Assembly: GCF_017309585.1 (NCBI RefSeq)
Contig: NZ_CP071321.1
Coordinates: forward strand, 4,050,001 to 4,114,000
Source: Nitrogeniibacter aestuarii
GTDB taxonomy: Bacteria > Pseudomonadota > Gammaproteobacteria > Burkholderiales > Rhodocyclaceae
DNA length: 64,000 nucleotides
Direction of reading: 5' to 3'
The notes under the pieces were generated by a model. The model saw nothing but the letters and a program-made list of their open reading frames with translations, did not search any database and was not told the DNA's origin. Each line of letters opens with the position of its first letter. The stretch's first letter is position 1. This document shows positions 25,566-34,077 of the stretch, in pieces. Both the position numbers and the translations under genes were made by a program.

Positions 25566-28403
25566 TCAGTAAGGTGAGGTCACGATCACGCTGCCCGCCC
25601 CCGAACCATCGAAGCCGAGCGTCGCGTGCGTTACGGTGCTGACCGTAAAGCTCACGCTGGGTACCGTGCTCTTGAGGCTGGACTTGCCCACTGCACACTG
25701 TCCATTGGCATCACTGGTGCACGATGCGCTGCCGTTGGCGCCATCGCCCCAGTTACCGCTCAGGGTGGCATTGGCGACCGGGTTGCCCAGGTCATCAACC
25801 AGTTGCACATAGACGATGGCCGTCCAGCGCTGGCCCTTGTCGGTACTCACGCCGGTCTGCAGATCCGCCACCCGCACGGTGCTCGCCACCGCCTGGTCGG
25901 TGATGGTGACCGACACGGTTTCGCTCACGGTGTTGCTGGCCGAATCGGTGACCGTGGCCGTGATGAGGTGATCCCCCAGGCTCAGGGTCGTGACGGCCAG
26001 ATTGGGGCCGCTGCCAATGAAGCCATCCAGGCTGGAGCTCCAGCTGATGCCGGAGGACAGGTCGCCGTCCTCGTAATCATCGGCGCTGGCGCTGAGGACC
26101 ACGGGCTCGCCCTGGAGCACCACGGCGCCATCGGTGGGCTCGCTCACCGTAAGGACCGGCATCTGCTCGCCCGGCTGGCCCTGGCTCTCGATACGCACCA
26201 GCGACACACTGACGCTATCGGTGTTGCCGTTGCCGGTCGTGCGATCGGTGTCCTGCACACGGACGATCACGGTGCCCGAGGTGGTGGCCGGCAGCGTCGT
26301 GCTCAGGGTCTGCTCGCCCGTACCGTTGTCCAGCACGCCGAAGGTCGTGAAGGTGCTGCCATCGTCGGACCAGGCAAAGCTGAAGTCATCGCCCTCGCTG
26401 TTGGCCGGCGCATTGGCGACCACCGACAGCGTCATGAGCGCACCCGGTTGCACGCCGGTGATGTTCCAGCGGTGATCCAGGCTGCTCACACGGTTGCTGG
26501 GGCGACCGCCCTGATGCGTCTCGGACAGCTGTTCGCTGCCGGTGACGACGGTGGTATTCACATAGGAACCGGCGCTCACCGTGCCGTCCACCGTGGCTTC
26601 ACTGGTGGCATGGAAACGGCTGGGCAGGCTGATGGTGACCGCTTCGCTCAGGTTCGACCAGGCCGAACCGGCGCTGTTGTAGGCCTCCACCTGGTACACA
26701 TAAGTGCCGCTGGCGAGGTTGTTGTCGCTGAAGCTGCCTCCGTCTTTGGCCACGGCGCCGACCTGCACAAACAGGCCGCCATCGACCTGGCGCATGACAC
26801 GGTAGCCGGCTTCGTTGCTGGTGGCGGTGGAGGCCGGATCGGTCCACACCAGGGCAATGCCGTTCTCGCCCACGAGCGAAGCCGTCAGATCGGTCGGTGC
26901 GCTGGGCGGCTCGGTGGCCACCACGTCTTCGGGCACAGAACCGCTGATGGTGTATTGCCCCAGGCTGCCATAGCTGGAATAGCCGGTGGCCGGATCGCCC
27001 TCGCCCACCCCGGCGACGGCCAGATAGTAGCGGCCTGCAGCGACGCTCACCGACACGCTGGCGTCGGTCTCGCCGATGGGGTTGCTCTGGGCGATCAGGT
27101 TGCCGGCCCCATCGTAGAGGGAGGCCAGGACATCCAGGTCGGAACCGCGCAGGTTCGAGCTGGCATAGCGCTCGCGCCAGTCGGGCACGACGCTCAGGTC
27201 GATCACGCCAGCCCCGGAGTCAATGTAGAACAGGTCGATATCGCTGCTGTCTTCGATCACGCCCTTGTTGTGGGAGAACACATTGTCAGGGTCGCTGACC
27301 GGGGTGCTCGAAGCGATGGTCGTGCCGCTGCGCACCAGGGGCGTCGCATTGGCCAGCACGATGTCTTCGTGATCGTCGGCGCGATAACCGAGGCGCCCGG
27401 CGATGATCGCCAGGTCGTCCTGGGTGTTGTTGGCATCGGCGTATTCGCCGCGGCTCCACTGGGTGACGTTGGTGTAGTAGCCCGCACCCATGATCGGCGC
27501 CCACGAGGTGTTGCCGCTGCCATGCCCCAGGTAGTAACCGGTGGTGGAGGTGCCGTCATGGGACAGCCCCAGGTTGTGACCCAGCTCGTGCGAGGCCGCT
27601 TCGGCGATGGTGTGGACCGAGTTCACGCCGTCCTGGAACACCAGGGCCGGTTGATAGTAGGGGTAATTGCTGTTGCCCCACACGCCCACGTAAGCCACAC
27701 CGCCACAGGAACAGGTATAGATCGGGTTGCCGTTCTGGTCCGCCTTTCGGGTCACGAGAATATGACCCACATTCGGGCCGAAGCTCGCCGGCTGTTCGGT
27801 CGTCACGTCGATATCGAAGGCGGCGAAATCCTCGGCAATGCGCTTCCACACATCGGCGATGGCATTGACCTCGGTCTGCGAGAAGCTCGCCGGATTACCG
27901 TCGGTGTCGTAGGGCTTCATGATCAGCGGATCGACCCCGGCATTGGCGTTCCAGACCGTGCCGGACACCGTGTGACCGTCCATGTCCAGATAGACCGTGC
28001 GCGAAGCGCCCGGCTTGCTGTGCAGCAGGAAGACATTGCTGGCATCCACCTGCTCGATGCCCGGCGTGGCAGTAACGTCGACCGTACCGGCCTGCTCGAT
28101 GGTCGGGTCTTCGTAGAAGATGCCGCCGCGAGGGTCCACGCGCAATTGAGCCGCATCGGCCGCCGGGAATTCGAACCCCTGCAGCCAGCGCAATGCACGT
28201 GCCTTGGCGGCAGGCGGCAGGTTCTCCAGATTGGAGCGCAACAGGCCCGGGGGCAGCTCGGTGATGTCACCGGGCTGTCCAAGACCGAAAGCGGCCGCCT
28301 GCGGGGGCGCGGCGTTGGCGTCGGCAATGACAAAGCCGGCACTGGCCAGCCCCACCATCACAAGACGCATGAAACGCGTCGACATGCGAACGGAATAAGT
28401 CAT
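25566..28403 (-). CDS. Secreted metzincin metalloprotease with PPC, FnIII and Ig-like domains
   Basis: A protein of about 945 residues read from ATG 28403, which has AGGAGG 8 bases upstream; ATG 28409 is too close to that site. A signal peptide (to about ADANAA) is followed by a propeptide and a zinc-protease domain with HELGHNLGLSHDG (residues about 270-282) and a Met-turn APIMGAGYY, as in reprolysin-like metzincins. Next come a PPC-like beta domain (RYYLAVAGVGEG), a fibronectin type III domain (PSAPTDLTASLVGENGIALVW), an HDR/Ig-like region and a C-terminal Ig-like repeat ending VTSPY. It is probably an extracellular protease that degrades proteins; the repeats may bind substrate or surface. 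Confidence 0.88.
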   Translation of the reverse strand: MTYSVRMSTRFMRLVMVGLASAGFVIADANAAPPQAAAFGLGQPGDITELPPGLLRSNLENLPPAAKARALRWLQGFEFPAADAAQLRVDPRGGIFYEDPTIEQAGTVDVTATPGIEQVDASNVFLLHSKPGASRTVYLDMDGHTVSGTVWNANAGVDPLIMKPYDTDGNPASFSQTEVNAIADVWKRIAEDFAAFDIDVTTEQPASFGPNVGHILVTRKADQNGNPIYTCSCGGVAYVGVWGNSNYPYYQPALVFQDGVNSVHTIAEAASHELGHNLGLSHDGTSTTGYYLGHGSGNTSWAPIMGAGYYTNVTQWSRGEYADANNTQDDLAIIAGRLGYRADDHEDIVLANATPLVRSGTTIASSTPVSDPDNVFSHNKGVIEDSSDIDLFYIDSGAGVIDLSVVPDWRERYASSNLRGSDLDVLASLYDGAGNLIAQSNPIGETDASVSVSVAAGRYYLAVAGVGEGDPATGYSSYGSLGQYTISGSVPEDVVATEPPSAPTDLTASLVGENGIALVWTDPASTATSNEAGYRVMRQVDGGLFVQVGAVAKDGGSFSDNNLASGTYVYQVEAYNSAGSAWSNLSEAVTISLPSRFHATSEATVDGTVSAGSYVNTTVVTGSEQLSETHQGGRPSNRVSSLDHRWNITGVQPGALMTLSVVANAPANSEGDDFSFAWSDDGSTFTTFGVLDNGTGEQTLSTTLPATTSGTVIVRVQDTDRTTGNGNTDSVSVSLVRIESQGQPGEQMPVLTVSEPTDGAVVLQGEPVVLSASADDYEDGDLSSGISWSSSLDGFIGSGPNLAVTTLSLGDHLITATVTDSASNTVSETVSVTITDQAVASTVRVADLQTGVSTDKGQRWTAIVYVQLVDDLGNPVANATLSGNWGDGANGSASCTSDANGQCAVGKSSLKSTVPSVSFTVSTVTHATLGFDGSGAGSVIVTSPY

Positions 28404-28551
28404 CGGCATTGCCTCCTCAGGCTGGCGTTCTCGGGGTCCGAATCCTAACGTCAGATGAGTCCGTGTCTTGAGTCACACGACGTAAGCGCGGTTCGAACGG
28501 CCGGATCGCCTGACCAACGGTCGACACCGCCCGAGGCAGACCCCAAAAAAA

Positions 28552-28570
28552 CGGCCTGCAGTGCAGGCCG
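28552..28570 (-). terminator. Rho-independent terminator of icmF
   Basis: Stem CGGCCTGC / GCAGGCCG with a 3-base loop; on the minus strand it is followed by TTTTTTT. It lies about 45 bases beyond the icmF stop. Confidence 0.88.
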
Positions 28571-28615
28571 GGAAGAGACAAGCAGGTAATCCTGCAAGCA
28601 ATGGACGGGCGACGC

Positions 28616-31600
28616 TTACATGCTGCGGCGGTACTGGCCACCCACCTCGTACAGCGCGCTGGTGATCTGGCCGAGCGAGCAGTGGCGCACCGCGCCCACC
28701 AGCAACTCGAACACGTTACCGTTCTCGATCACGGTCTGGCGCAGCTTGCCCAGCCAGGCTTCGGCCTCGGTAGCGTTGCGCTGCTGGAAGTCGGTCAGTC
28801 GGGTGAGCTGGCCCTGCTTTTCCTCTTCCGTGGAGCGGGCCAGTTCGATCTCCTGATCCACATGCCCCTTCGGGTTGAGGAAGGTGTTCACGCCAATGAT
28901 CGGGTAGGAGCCGTCGTGTTTCTTGTGCTCGTAGTAGAGCGACTCTTCCTGGATCTTGCCGCGCTGGTAGCCGGTTTCCATGGCGCCGAGCACGCCGCCG
29001 CGATCGGAGATGGCTTCAAACTCGCGCATCACCGCCTCTTCGACCAGATCGGTCAGTTCGTCGATGATGAAGCTGCCCTGGTTGGGGTTCTCGTTCTTGG
29101 ACAGGCCCCACTCGCGGTTGATGATGAGCTGGATCGCCATCGCCCGGCGCACCGACTCCTCGGTGGGGGTGGTGATCGCCTCGTCGAAGGCGTTGGTGTG
29201 CAGGCTGTTGCAGTTGTCGTACAGCGCAATGAGCGCCTGCAGCGTAGTGCGGATGTCGTTGAAGTCCATCTCCTGCGCATGCAGGGAACGGCCCGAGGTC
29301 TGGATGTGGTACTTGAGCTTCTGGCTGCGCTCGTTGGCGCCGTACTTGTTCTTCATGGCCACCGCCCAGATGCGGCGCGCCACACGGCCGATCACGGTGT
29401 ATTCCGGGTCCATGCCATTGCTGAAGAAGAAGCTCAGGTTGGGCGCGAAGTCATCGATGTGCATGCCGCGCGCCAGATACGACTCCACGTAGGTGAAGCC
29501 GTTGGCGAGCGTGAAGGCCAGCTGGCTGATCGGGTTCGCGCCGGCCTCGGCGATGTGATAGCCGCTGATCGACACCGAGTAGAAGTTGCGCACCTGGTGG
29601 TGCACGAAGAACTCCTGAATGTCGCCCATCATCTTGAGCGCAAACTCGGTGGAGAAGATGCAGGTGTTCTGGCCCTGGTCTTCCTTGAGGATGTCGGCCT
29701 GCACCGTGCCGCGCACGGTGGAGAGCGTCCAGGCACGGATCTTCTCGGCTTCTTCCTCGGTCGGTTCGCGGCCGTTGTCGGCGCGGAACTTGTCCATCTG
29801 CTGATCGAGCGCGGTGTTGAAGAAGAAGGCCAGGATGATCGGCGCCGGGCCGTTGATGGTCATCGACACCGAGGTGGTCGGCGCGCACAGGTCGAAGCCG
29901 TCGTACAACACCTTCATGTCGTCGAGCGTGGCGATAGAGACACCCGAGTTGCCGACCTTGCCGTAGATATCCGGACGCAGATCCGGGTCGCAGCCATAGA
30001 GCGTGACCGAATCGAAGGCGGTCGACAGACGATGCGCCGGCATGCCTTCGGACACTTTCTTGAAACGACGGTTGGTGCGGAAGGCATCGCCCTCGCCCGC
30101 GAACATGCGGGTCGGGTCCTCGCCCTCGCGCTTGAAGGCGAACACGCCGGCGGTGTAGGGGAAGGAACCGGGCACGTTCTCTTTCATCAGGAACTTGAGA
30201 ATCTCGCCTTCGTCCTCGTACCCGGGCAGCGCCACCTTGCGGATCTTGCTGCCGGAGAGCGATTGGCTGGTGAGCTGGGTGCGGATCTCCTTGTCGCGGA
30301 TCTTCACCACATATTCGTCAGCGGCGAACAGCGCCTTCTCGGTCGGCCACTGTTCAAGCAACTTGCGGGCGGTCGGCGTGAGCTCGCCGTCCTTCCAGTT
30401 GATCAGCTCGTCGAAATGGGCCGCCGGCTTGTCGCACTGTTCGAACAAGGCCTTGGCCGTGCGCAGGGACTGACGCTCGCGGGCGATGCGCGACTGACGC
30501 TCGATCTCCTTGTGATAGCCGCGCACGGTGTCGGCGATTTCGGCGAGATATCTAACCCGCTCCGGCGGCACGATGGCACGGCCGCGGGAGGAGGAACGCA
30601 CCGTCACGCGGGGCAGCTTGCCCGGCTTGGCCTGCAGGCCATGCTCGACCAGGGTCGGGAAGATGGACTGATAAAGCGCGGTCACGCCGTCATCGTTGAA
30701 GCGCGCGGCCATGGTGCCGAACACCGGCATCTCGTCCGGGCTCAGGGAGAACAGCTCGCGGTTGCGCTGGTACTGTTTGCGCACGTCGCGCAGGGCGTCT
30801 TCGGCGCCCTTGCGGTCGAACTTGTTGATGGCCACGACATCGGCGAAGTCGAGCATGTCGATCTTCTCGAGCTGGCTGGCCGCGCCGAACTCCGGCGTCA
30901 TCACATACAGCGAGGTATCCACGAAAGGCACGATGGCCGCATCGCCCTGGCCGATGCCGGAGGTCTCGACGACTACCAGATCGAAGCCCGCCAGCTTGCA
31001 GGCGGCGATCACCTCGGGCAGCGCCGCCGACACCTCCGCGCCCGTGTCGCGGGTGGCGAGCGAACGCATGTAGATGTGCTCATGCTCGATGGCGTTCATG
31101 CGGATGCGGTCGCCCAGCAGCGCACCGCCGGTGCGCTTGCGCGACGGGTCGATGGAGATGATGGCCAGCTTGAGCGCGTCTTCCTGATCGAGGCGGAAGC
31201 GACGCACCAGCTCGTCGGTGAGCGAACTCTTGCCCGCCCCGCCGGTGCCGGTGATGCCCAGCGTCGGCACTGTGAGCTTCTCTGCCGCGGCGATGATGGC
31301 CTTGCCGGTGGCCGCGTCGTAGGCGCCGTTCTCCAGCGCGGTGATCACCTGCGCCAGCGCACGGCGGTCGCCCTTTTCGAGCAGCTTGACCACATCCTTG
31401 CCCTTGGGCGCGAAGGCAGTGGCCTCGAAATCCGCCTGCTCGACCAGATCGTTGATCATGCCCTGCAGGCCCATGCGGGCGCCGTCTTCGGGCGAGTAGA
31501 TGCGGGTTACGCCGTAGTCGTGCAGATCCTTGATCTCGGACGGCACGATCACGCCCCCGCCGCCGCCGAAGACCTTGATGTGCTCGCCGCCATGGGCCTT

Positions 31601-31879
31601 GAGCAGATCGATCATGTACTTGAAGTACTCGACATGACCGCCCTGGTAGGACGTGATGGCGATGCCCTGTACATCCTCCTGCAAGGCCGCGTTCACGATT
31701 TCGCCCACCGAGCGGTTGTGCCCCAGGTGGATCACCTCCGCCCCCGAGGATTGCAGAATCCGCCGCATGATGTTGATCGAGGCATCGTGCCCGTCAAACA
31801 GGGAAGCAGCGGTGACGAAACGCACCTTGTGCTTGGGCTTGTAGGGTGCCAGTTTGTTGGCAACGCTCATATCGGTCAT
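28616..31879 (-). CDS. icmF: Fused isobutyryl-CoA mutase (IcmF)
   Basis: A 1087-residue adenosylcobalamin enzyme from MTDMSVANK. The order is: N-terminal B12-binding domain (residues about 15-145; base-off histidine H31 in DGHDAS), a MeaB-like G-protein chaperone domain (P-loop GTGGAGKSS at 211-219), a linker, and a TIM-barrel mutase domain (about 560-1087). It interconverts isobutyryl-CoA and n-butyryl-CoA. F593 (RMFAGEG) and Q737 (GQNTC) align with the Tyr/Arg pair of methylmalonyl-CoA mutase and correspond to the known IcmF specificity residues, so methylmalonyl-CoA is not the expected substrate. It is divergent from an AraC regulator gene. Confidence 0.95.
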   Translation of the reverse strand: MTDMSVANKLAPYKPKHKVRFVTAASLFDGHDASINIMRRILQSSGAEVIHLGHNRSVGEIVNAALQEDVQGIAITSYQGGHVEYFKYMIDLLKAHGGEHIKVFGGGGGVIVPSEIKDLHDYGVTRIYSPEDGARMGLQGMINDLVEQADFEATAFAPKGKDVVKLLEKGDRRALAQVITALENGAYDAATGKAIIAAAEKLTVPTLGITGTGGAGKSSLTDELVRRFRLDQEDALKLAIISIDPSRKRTGGALLGDRIRMNAIEHEHIYMRSLATRDTGAEVSAALPEVIAACKLAGFDLVVVETSGIGQGDAAIVPFVDTSLYVMTPEFGAASQLEKIDMLDFADVVAINKFDRKGAEDALRDVRKQYQRNRELFSLSPDEMPVFGTMAARFNDDGVTALYQSIFPTLVEHGLQAKPGKLPRVTVRSSSRGRAIVPPERVRYLAEIADTVRGYHKEIERQSRIARERQSLRTAKALFEQCDKPAAHFDELINWKDGELTPTARKLLEQWPTEKALFAADEYVVKIRDKEIRTQLTSQSLSGSKIRKVALPGYEDEGEILKFLMKENVPGSFPYTAGVFAFKREGEDPTRMFAGEGDAFRTNRRFKKVSEGMPAHRLSTAFDSVTLYGCDPDLRPDIYGKVGNSGVSIATLDDMKVLYDGFDLCAPTTSVSMTINGPAPIILAFFFNTALDQQMDKFRADNGREPTEEEAEKIRAWTLSTVRGTVQADILKEDQGQNTCIFSTEFALKMMGDIQEFFVHHQVRNFYSVSISGYHIAEAGANPISQLAFTLANGFTYVESYLARGMHIDDFAPNLSFFFSNGMDPEYTVIGRVARRIWAVAMKNKYGANERSQKLKYHIQTSGRSLHAQEMDFNDIRTTLQALIALYDNCNSLHTNAFDEAITTPTEESVRRAMAIQLIINREWGLSKNENPNQGSFIIDELTDLVEEAVMREFEAISDRGGVLGAMETGYQRGKIQEESLYYEHKKHDGSYPIIGVNTFLNPKGHVDQEIELARSTEEEKQGQLTRLTDFQQRNATEAEAWLGKLRQTVIENGNVFELLVGAVRHCSLGQITSALYEVGGQYRRSM

Positions 31880-31959
31880 GGTTGTCTCTCTCGCTCTTCG
31901 GGCGGTGATCCTCTGCATCTTAGAAGGGCAAGGCCCGTCCCGCCATTGCCGACGCAGAC

Positions 31960-31984
31960 GTCAATCGTGCAAAATCGGTCAATC
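31960..31984. promoter_or_regulatory. Direct repeats GTCAATC in the icmF/araC divergent region
   Basis: Two copies of GTCAATC start 18 bases apart (31960 and 31978) in the gap between icmF (start 31879) and the divergent AraC-type gene (start 32007). AraC regulators bind direct repeats, so this is a candidate operator. Its complement contains TTGACC, which could overlap an icmF promoter -35. Confidence 0.45.
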
Positions 31985-32006
31985 TCATCAAACCCGCTGA
32001 CCGACC

Positions 32007-33083
32007 GTGCCCGCTCACCCGACAGCCCCCGACGCCGACCAGACCCGCGCCGCCCCGCCCCGCGCCACGGTTGCCAATGGCTTCGTCACCGGCATGCTGG
32101 CGGGGATGACGCGCCAGGGCCGGGACACCGGGGCGCTACTGACCCGCTTCGGCATCGACCATGCAGACCCGGCCAGCCGCATTCCCATCGAACGCTATGC
32201 GGCGCTCTACAACGCGGTCATCGACGCACTCGACGACGAGGGCTTTGCCCTGTTCAGCCAGCCCATGCGCCGCGGCAGCTTCGAGTTCCTGTGCCGGGCC
32301 GCCCTGGGTGCGCCGACACTGGCCATCGGGCTTGAGCGCGCCAGCCGCTTCCTGGATCTGGTCTTGCCCGACATGCGGGTGCAGATCGAACGCGGCCGCG
32401 AGTTCGCCTTGCTGCACATTGCCGAGCGCCGGTCGCTGGCCGACGATCCGGACGACGCCGGCCGGGTGTTTGCCTTCGAGTGGCTGCTGCGCCTGTTTCA
32501 CGGCGTGGCCAGCTGGCTGGCCGGGCGCGGGCTGGCGCTCGATGCGGTGAGCTTTCCCTACTCGCCCCCGGCCCATGTGGCCGACTACGCGCTGGTCTAT
32601 ACCGCCGACTCGCGCTTTGGCACCGGCATGCTCACGGCGCAGCTGCGCGACCATCTGCTCGATCTGCCCATCCGCCGCGACGAAGCCGCCCTGCAGGCCT
32701 TTCTGGACGGCGCTCCGGGCAAGATCTCCATGCTCTACCGGCGCGACCGCAACACCGTGCTGCGGGTGCGTGATCTGCTGCGCTCGGCGCTACCCGACAC
32801 GCTCACGGTCGACGCAGTGGCCGAACGCCTGCATATCTCGCCCCGCACCCTGCACCGCCGGCTTGAAGAGGAAGGGGCGGGCTTTCGCACCATCAAGGAC
32901 GCCCTGCGCCGGGACATTGCCCTGGCCCGGCTGGCCAAGACCGACCAGCCGGTAGCGGCACTGGCGGCGGAACTGGGTTACGCCGACCCGTCGGCGTTCT
33001 ACCGGGCCTGTGTGGCCTGGACCGGACGCTCACCCGACCGGTATCGACGCGAACTCAGGGCCGGCAAACAGCCCCGGCGCTGA
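32007..33083 (+). CDS. AraC-family transcriptional regulator with Arabinose_bd-type domain
   Basis: A 358-residue protein from GTG 32007. The N-terminal two-thirds (VANGFVTGMLAGMTRQGRD, then FEFLCRAALGAPTLAIGLERASRFLDLVLPD, then DYALVYTADSRFG) resembles the AraC-type ligand-binding domain of the ArgR/OruR group. The C-terminal HTH has TVDAVAERLHISPRTLHRRLEEEG and PVAALAAELGYADPSAFYRACVAWTGRSP. It is divergent from icmF, so it probably senses an acyl-CoA or related metabolite and controls that gene. No strong ribosome-binding site precedes the GTG, and a later in-frame start is possible. Confidence 0.85.
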   Translation: MPAHPTAPDADQTRAAPPRATVANGFVTGMLAGMTRQGRDTGALLTRFGIDHADPASRIPIERYAALYNAVIDALDDEGFALFSQPMRRGSFEFLCRAALGAPTLAIGLERASRFLDLVLPDMRVQIERGREFALLHIAERRSLADDPDDAGRVFAFEWLLRLFHGVASWLAGRGLALDAVSFPYSPPAHVADYALVYTADSRFGTGMLTAQLRDHLLDLPIRRDEAALQAFLDGAPGKISMLYRRDRNTVLRVRDLLRSALPDTLTVDAVAERLHISPRTLHRRLEEEGAGFRTIKDALRRDIALARLAKTDQPVAALAAELGYADPSAFYRACVAWTGRSPDRYRRELRAGKQPRR

Positions 33084-33095
33084 GTCCGCACCCGC

Positions 33096-33947
33096 TCACC
33101 CCGCCCGCAGGGCGTGCGTGACGGCCTGCATCTCGGTCTCATCGAGCGTGAAGCCGAAGATCGCCAAGTCATCGCGCATGTGCTCGTCGTCACTGGTGCC
33201 CGTGAGCGGCACGATCCCCAGCTGGGTGACATGCCGCAACAGCACCTGGGCGGGCTCGCAGCCATGGCGGCTGGCAATACGACCGAGCGCCAGTGCCCCC
33301 AGGGCATGGGTGTTCGCGGTCAGCGTCCAGAAGCTCTCGTAAATGATGCCGCGGGTGTCGCACCAGGCACGCAGCGCGACGTCGTATCCCGATTTGGCAT
33401 AAAAACGGTTCTGCACGATCGAGGGCTTGATGTCGGCCTGAGCCTCCAGATGCTGCAGCAGGGTCAGGTCGTCGCAGTTGCTGATCCCCAGCAAGCGCAC
33501 CTCGCCCTGCCGATGGAGCTGTTCCATGGCCCGCCAGGCGCGCAAGGTATCGTCGGCCGTGGGCAGGGGCGAATGCAGGATCAGTGCATCCGGCCGCGCA
33601 GGGGCGAGATTCGCGCAAGACACCGAAAAGGACGCGACCACCTGAGCCTCGATCGGTGCGTTCGGCGCGTACGGCACGTTTGCCGGGTCCTGGCCCGACG
33701 GCGGCGTGAACTTGGTCTGGACATACAGCGGTGGGCTGTCGGCGGCACGGGGTGCCGCCGCAATGCCCTGCCCCACGCCGGGCTCATGGTAGTGCTTCGG
33801 TTGGCAGGCGGTGTCGATGCCGCAGAAGCCGGCCGCCAAGGCGCGGCTGACCAGCCGGGCGGTGTCGGCCTTCTTCCAGGCGGTCCCGTAGAGGATCGGC
33901 GGTATCAGCACCCCGTCGCGGGTGCGCCTCCAGTGAGCGAGATCCAT
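33096..33947 (-). CDS. Aldo/keto reductase
   Basis: A 283-residue (alpha/beta)8 NADPH reductase starting at MDLAHWRRT. The catalytic tetrad is recognisable: Asp in GIDTACQ, Tyr in PKHYHEPG, Lys in YVQTKFTPP and His in LILHSPLP. C-terminal LTGTSDDEHMRDDL is the cofactor 2'-phosphate-binding segment. It reduces carbonyls to alcohols with NADPH; the substrate is unknown. A longer frame to 34079 overlaps the divergent kinase start and is rejected. It stands alone between the AraC and kinase genes. Confidence 0.85.
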   Translation of the reverse strand: MDLAHWRRTRDGVLIPPILYGTAWKKADTARLVSRALAAGFCGIDTACQPKHYHEPGVGQGIAAAPRAADSPPLYVQTKFTPPSGQDPANVPYAPNAPIEAQVVASFSVSCANLAPARPDALILHSPLPTADDTLRAWRAMEQLHRQGEVRLLGISNCDDLTLLQHLEAQADIKPSIVQNRFYAKSGYDVALRAWCDTRGIIYESFWTLTANTHALGALALGRIASRHGCEPAQVLLRHVTQLGIVPLTGTSDDEHMRDDLAIFGFTLDETEMQAVTHALRAG

Positions 33948-34077
33948 GATGCGTTCCGGTGATTGCGCTTTGCCAGTGTGCCGCAGGCCTGCCCCGTGTG
34001 AAAGCGCGGCCGCCCCGGCACGCCCGATTGACGCACCGCGCAATGTGTTCGCACGCCCGTTTCGGTTACATTTCGGC

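Noticed and set aside
25626..28448. 940-codon plus-strand frame over the metalloprotease gene
   Set aside because: Antisense of a gene with signal peptide, zinc motif and terminator; the product is low in complexity.
31880..32006. Cobalamin riboswitch upstream of icmF
   Set aside because: The gap is 127 bases and lacks a B12-box-like GCCACTG sequence; too short for the usual riboswitch.
28601..32335. 1244-codon open frame on the plus strand over icmF
   Set aside because: Exact shadow of icmF, with no domain signatures and no promoter or ribosome-binding context.
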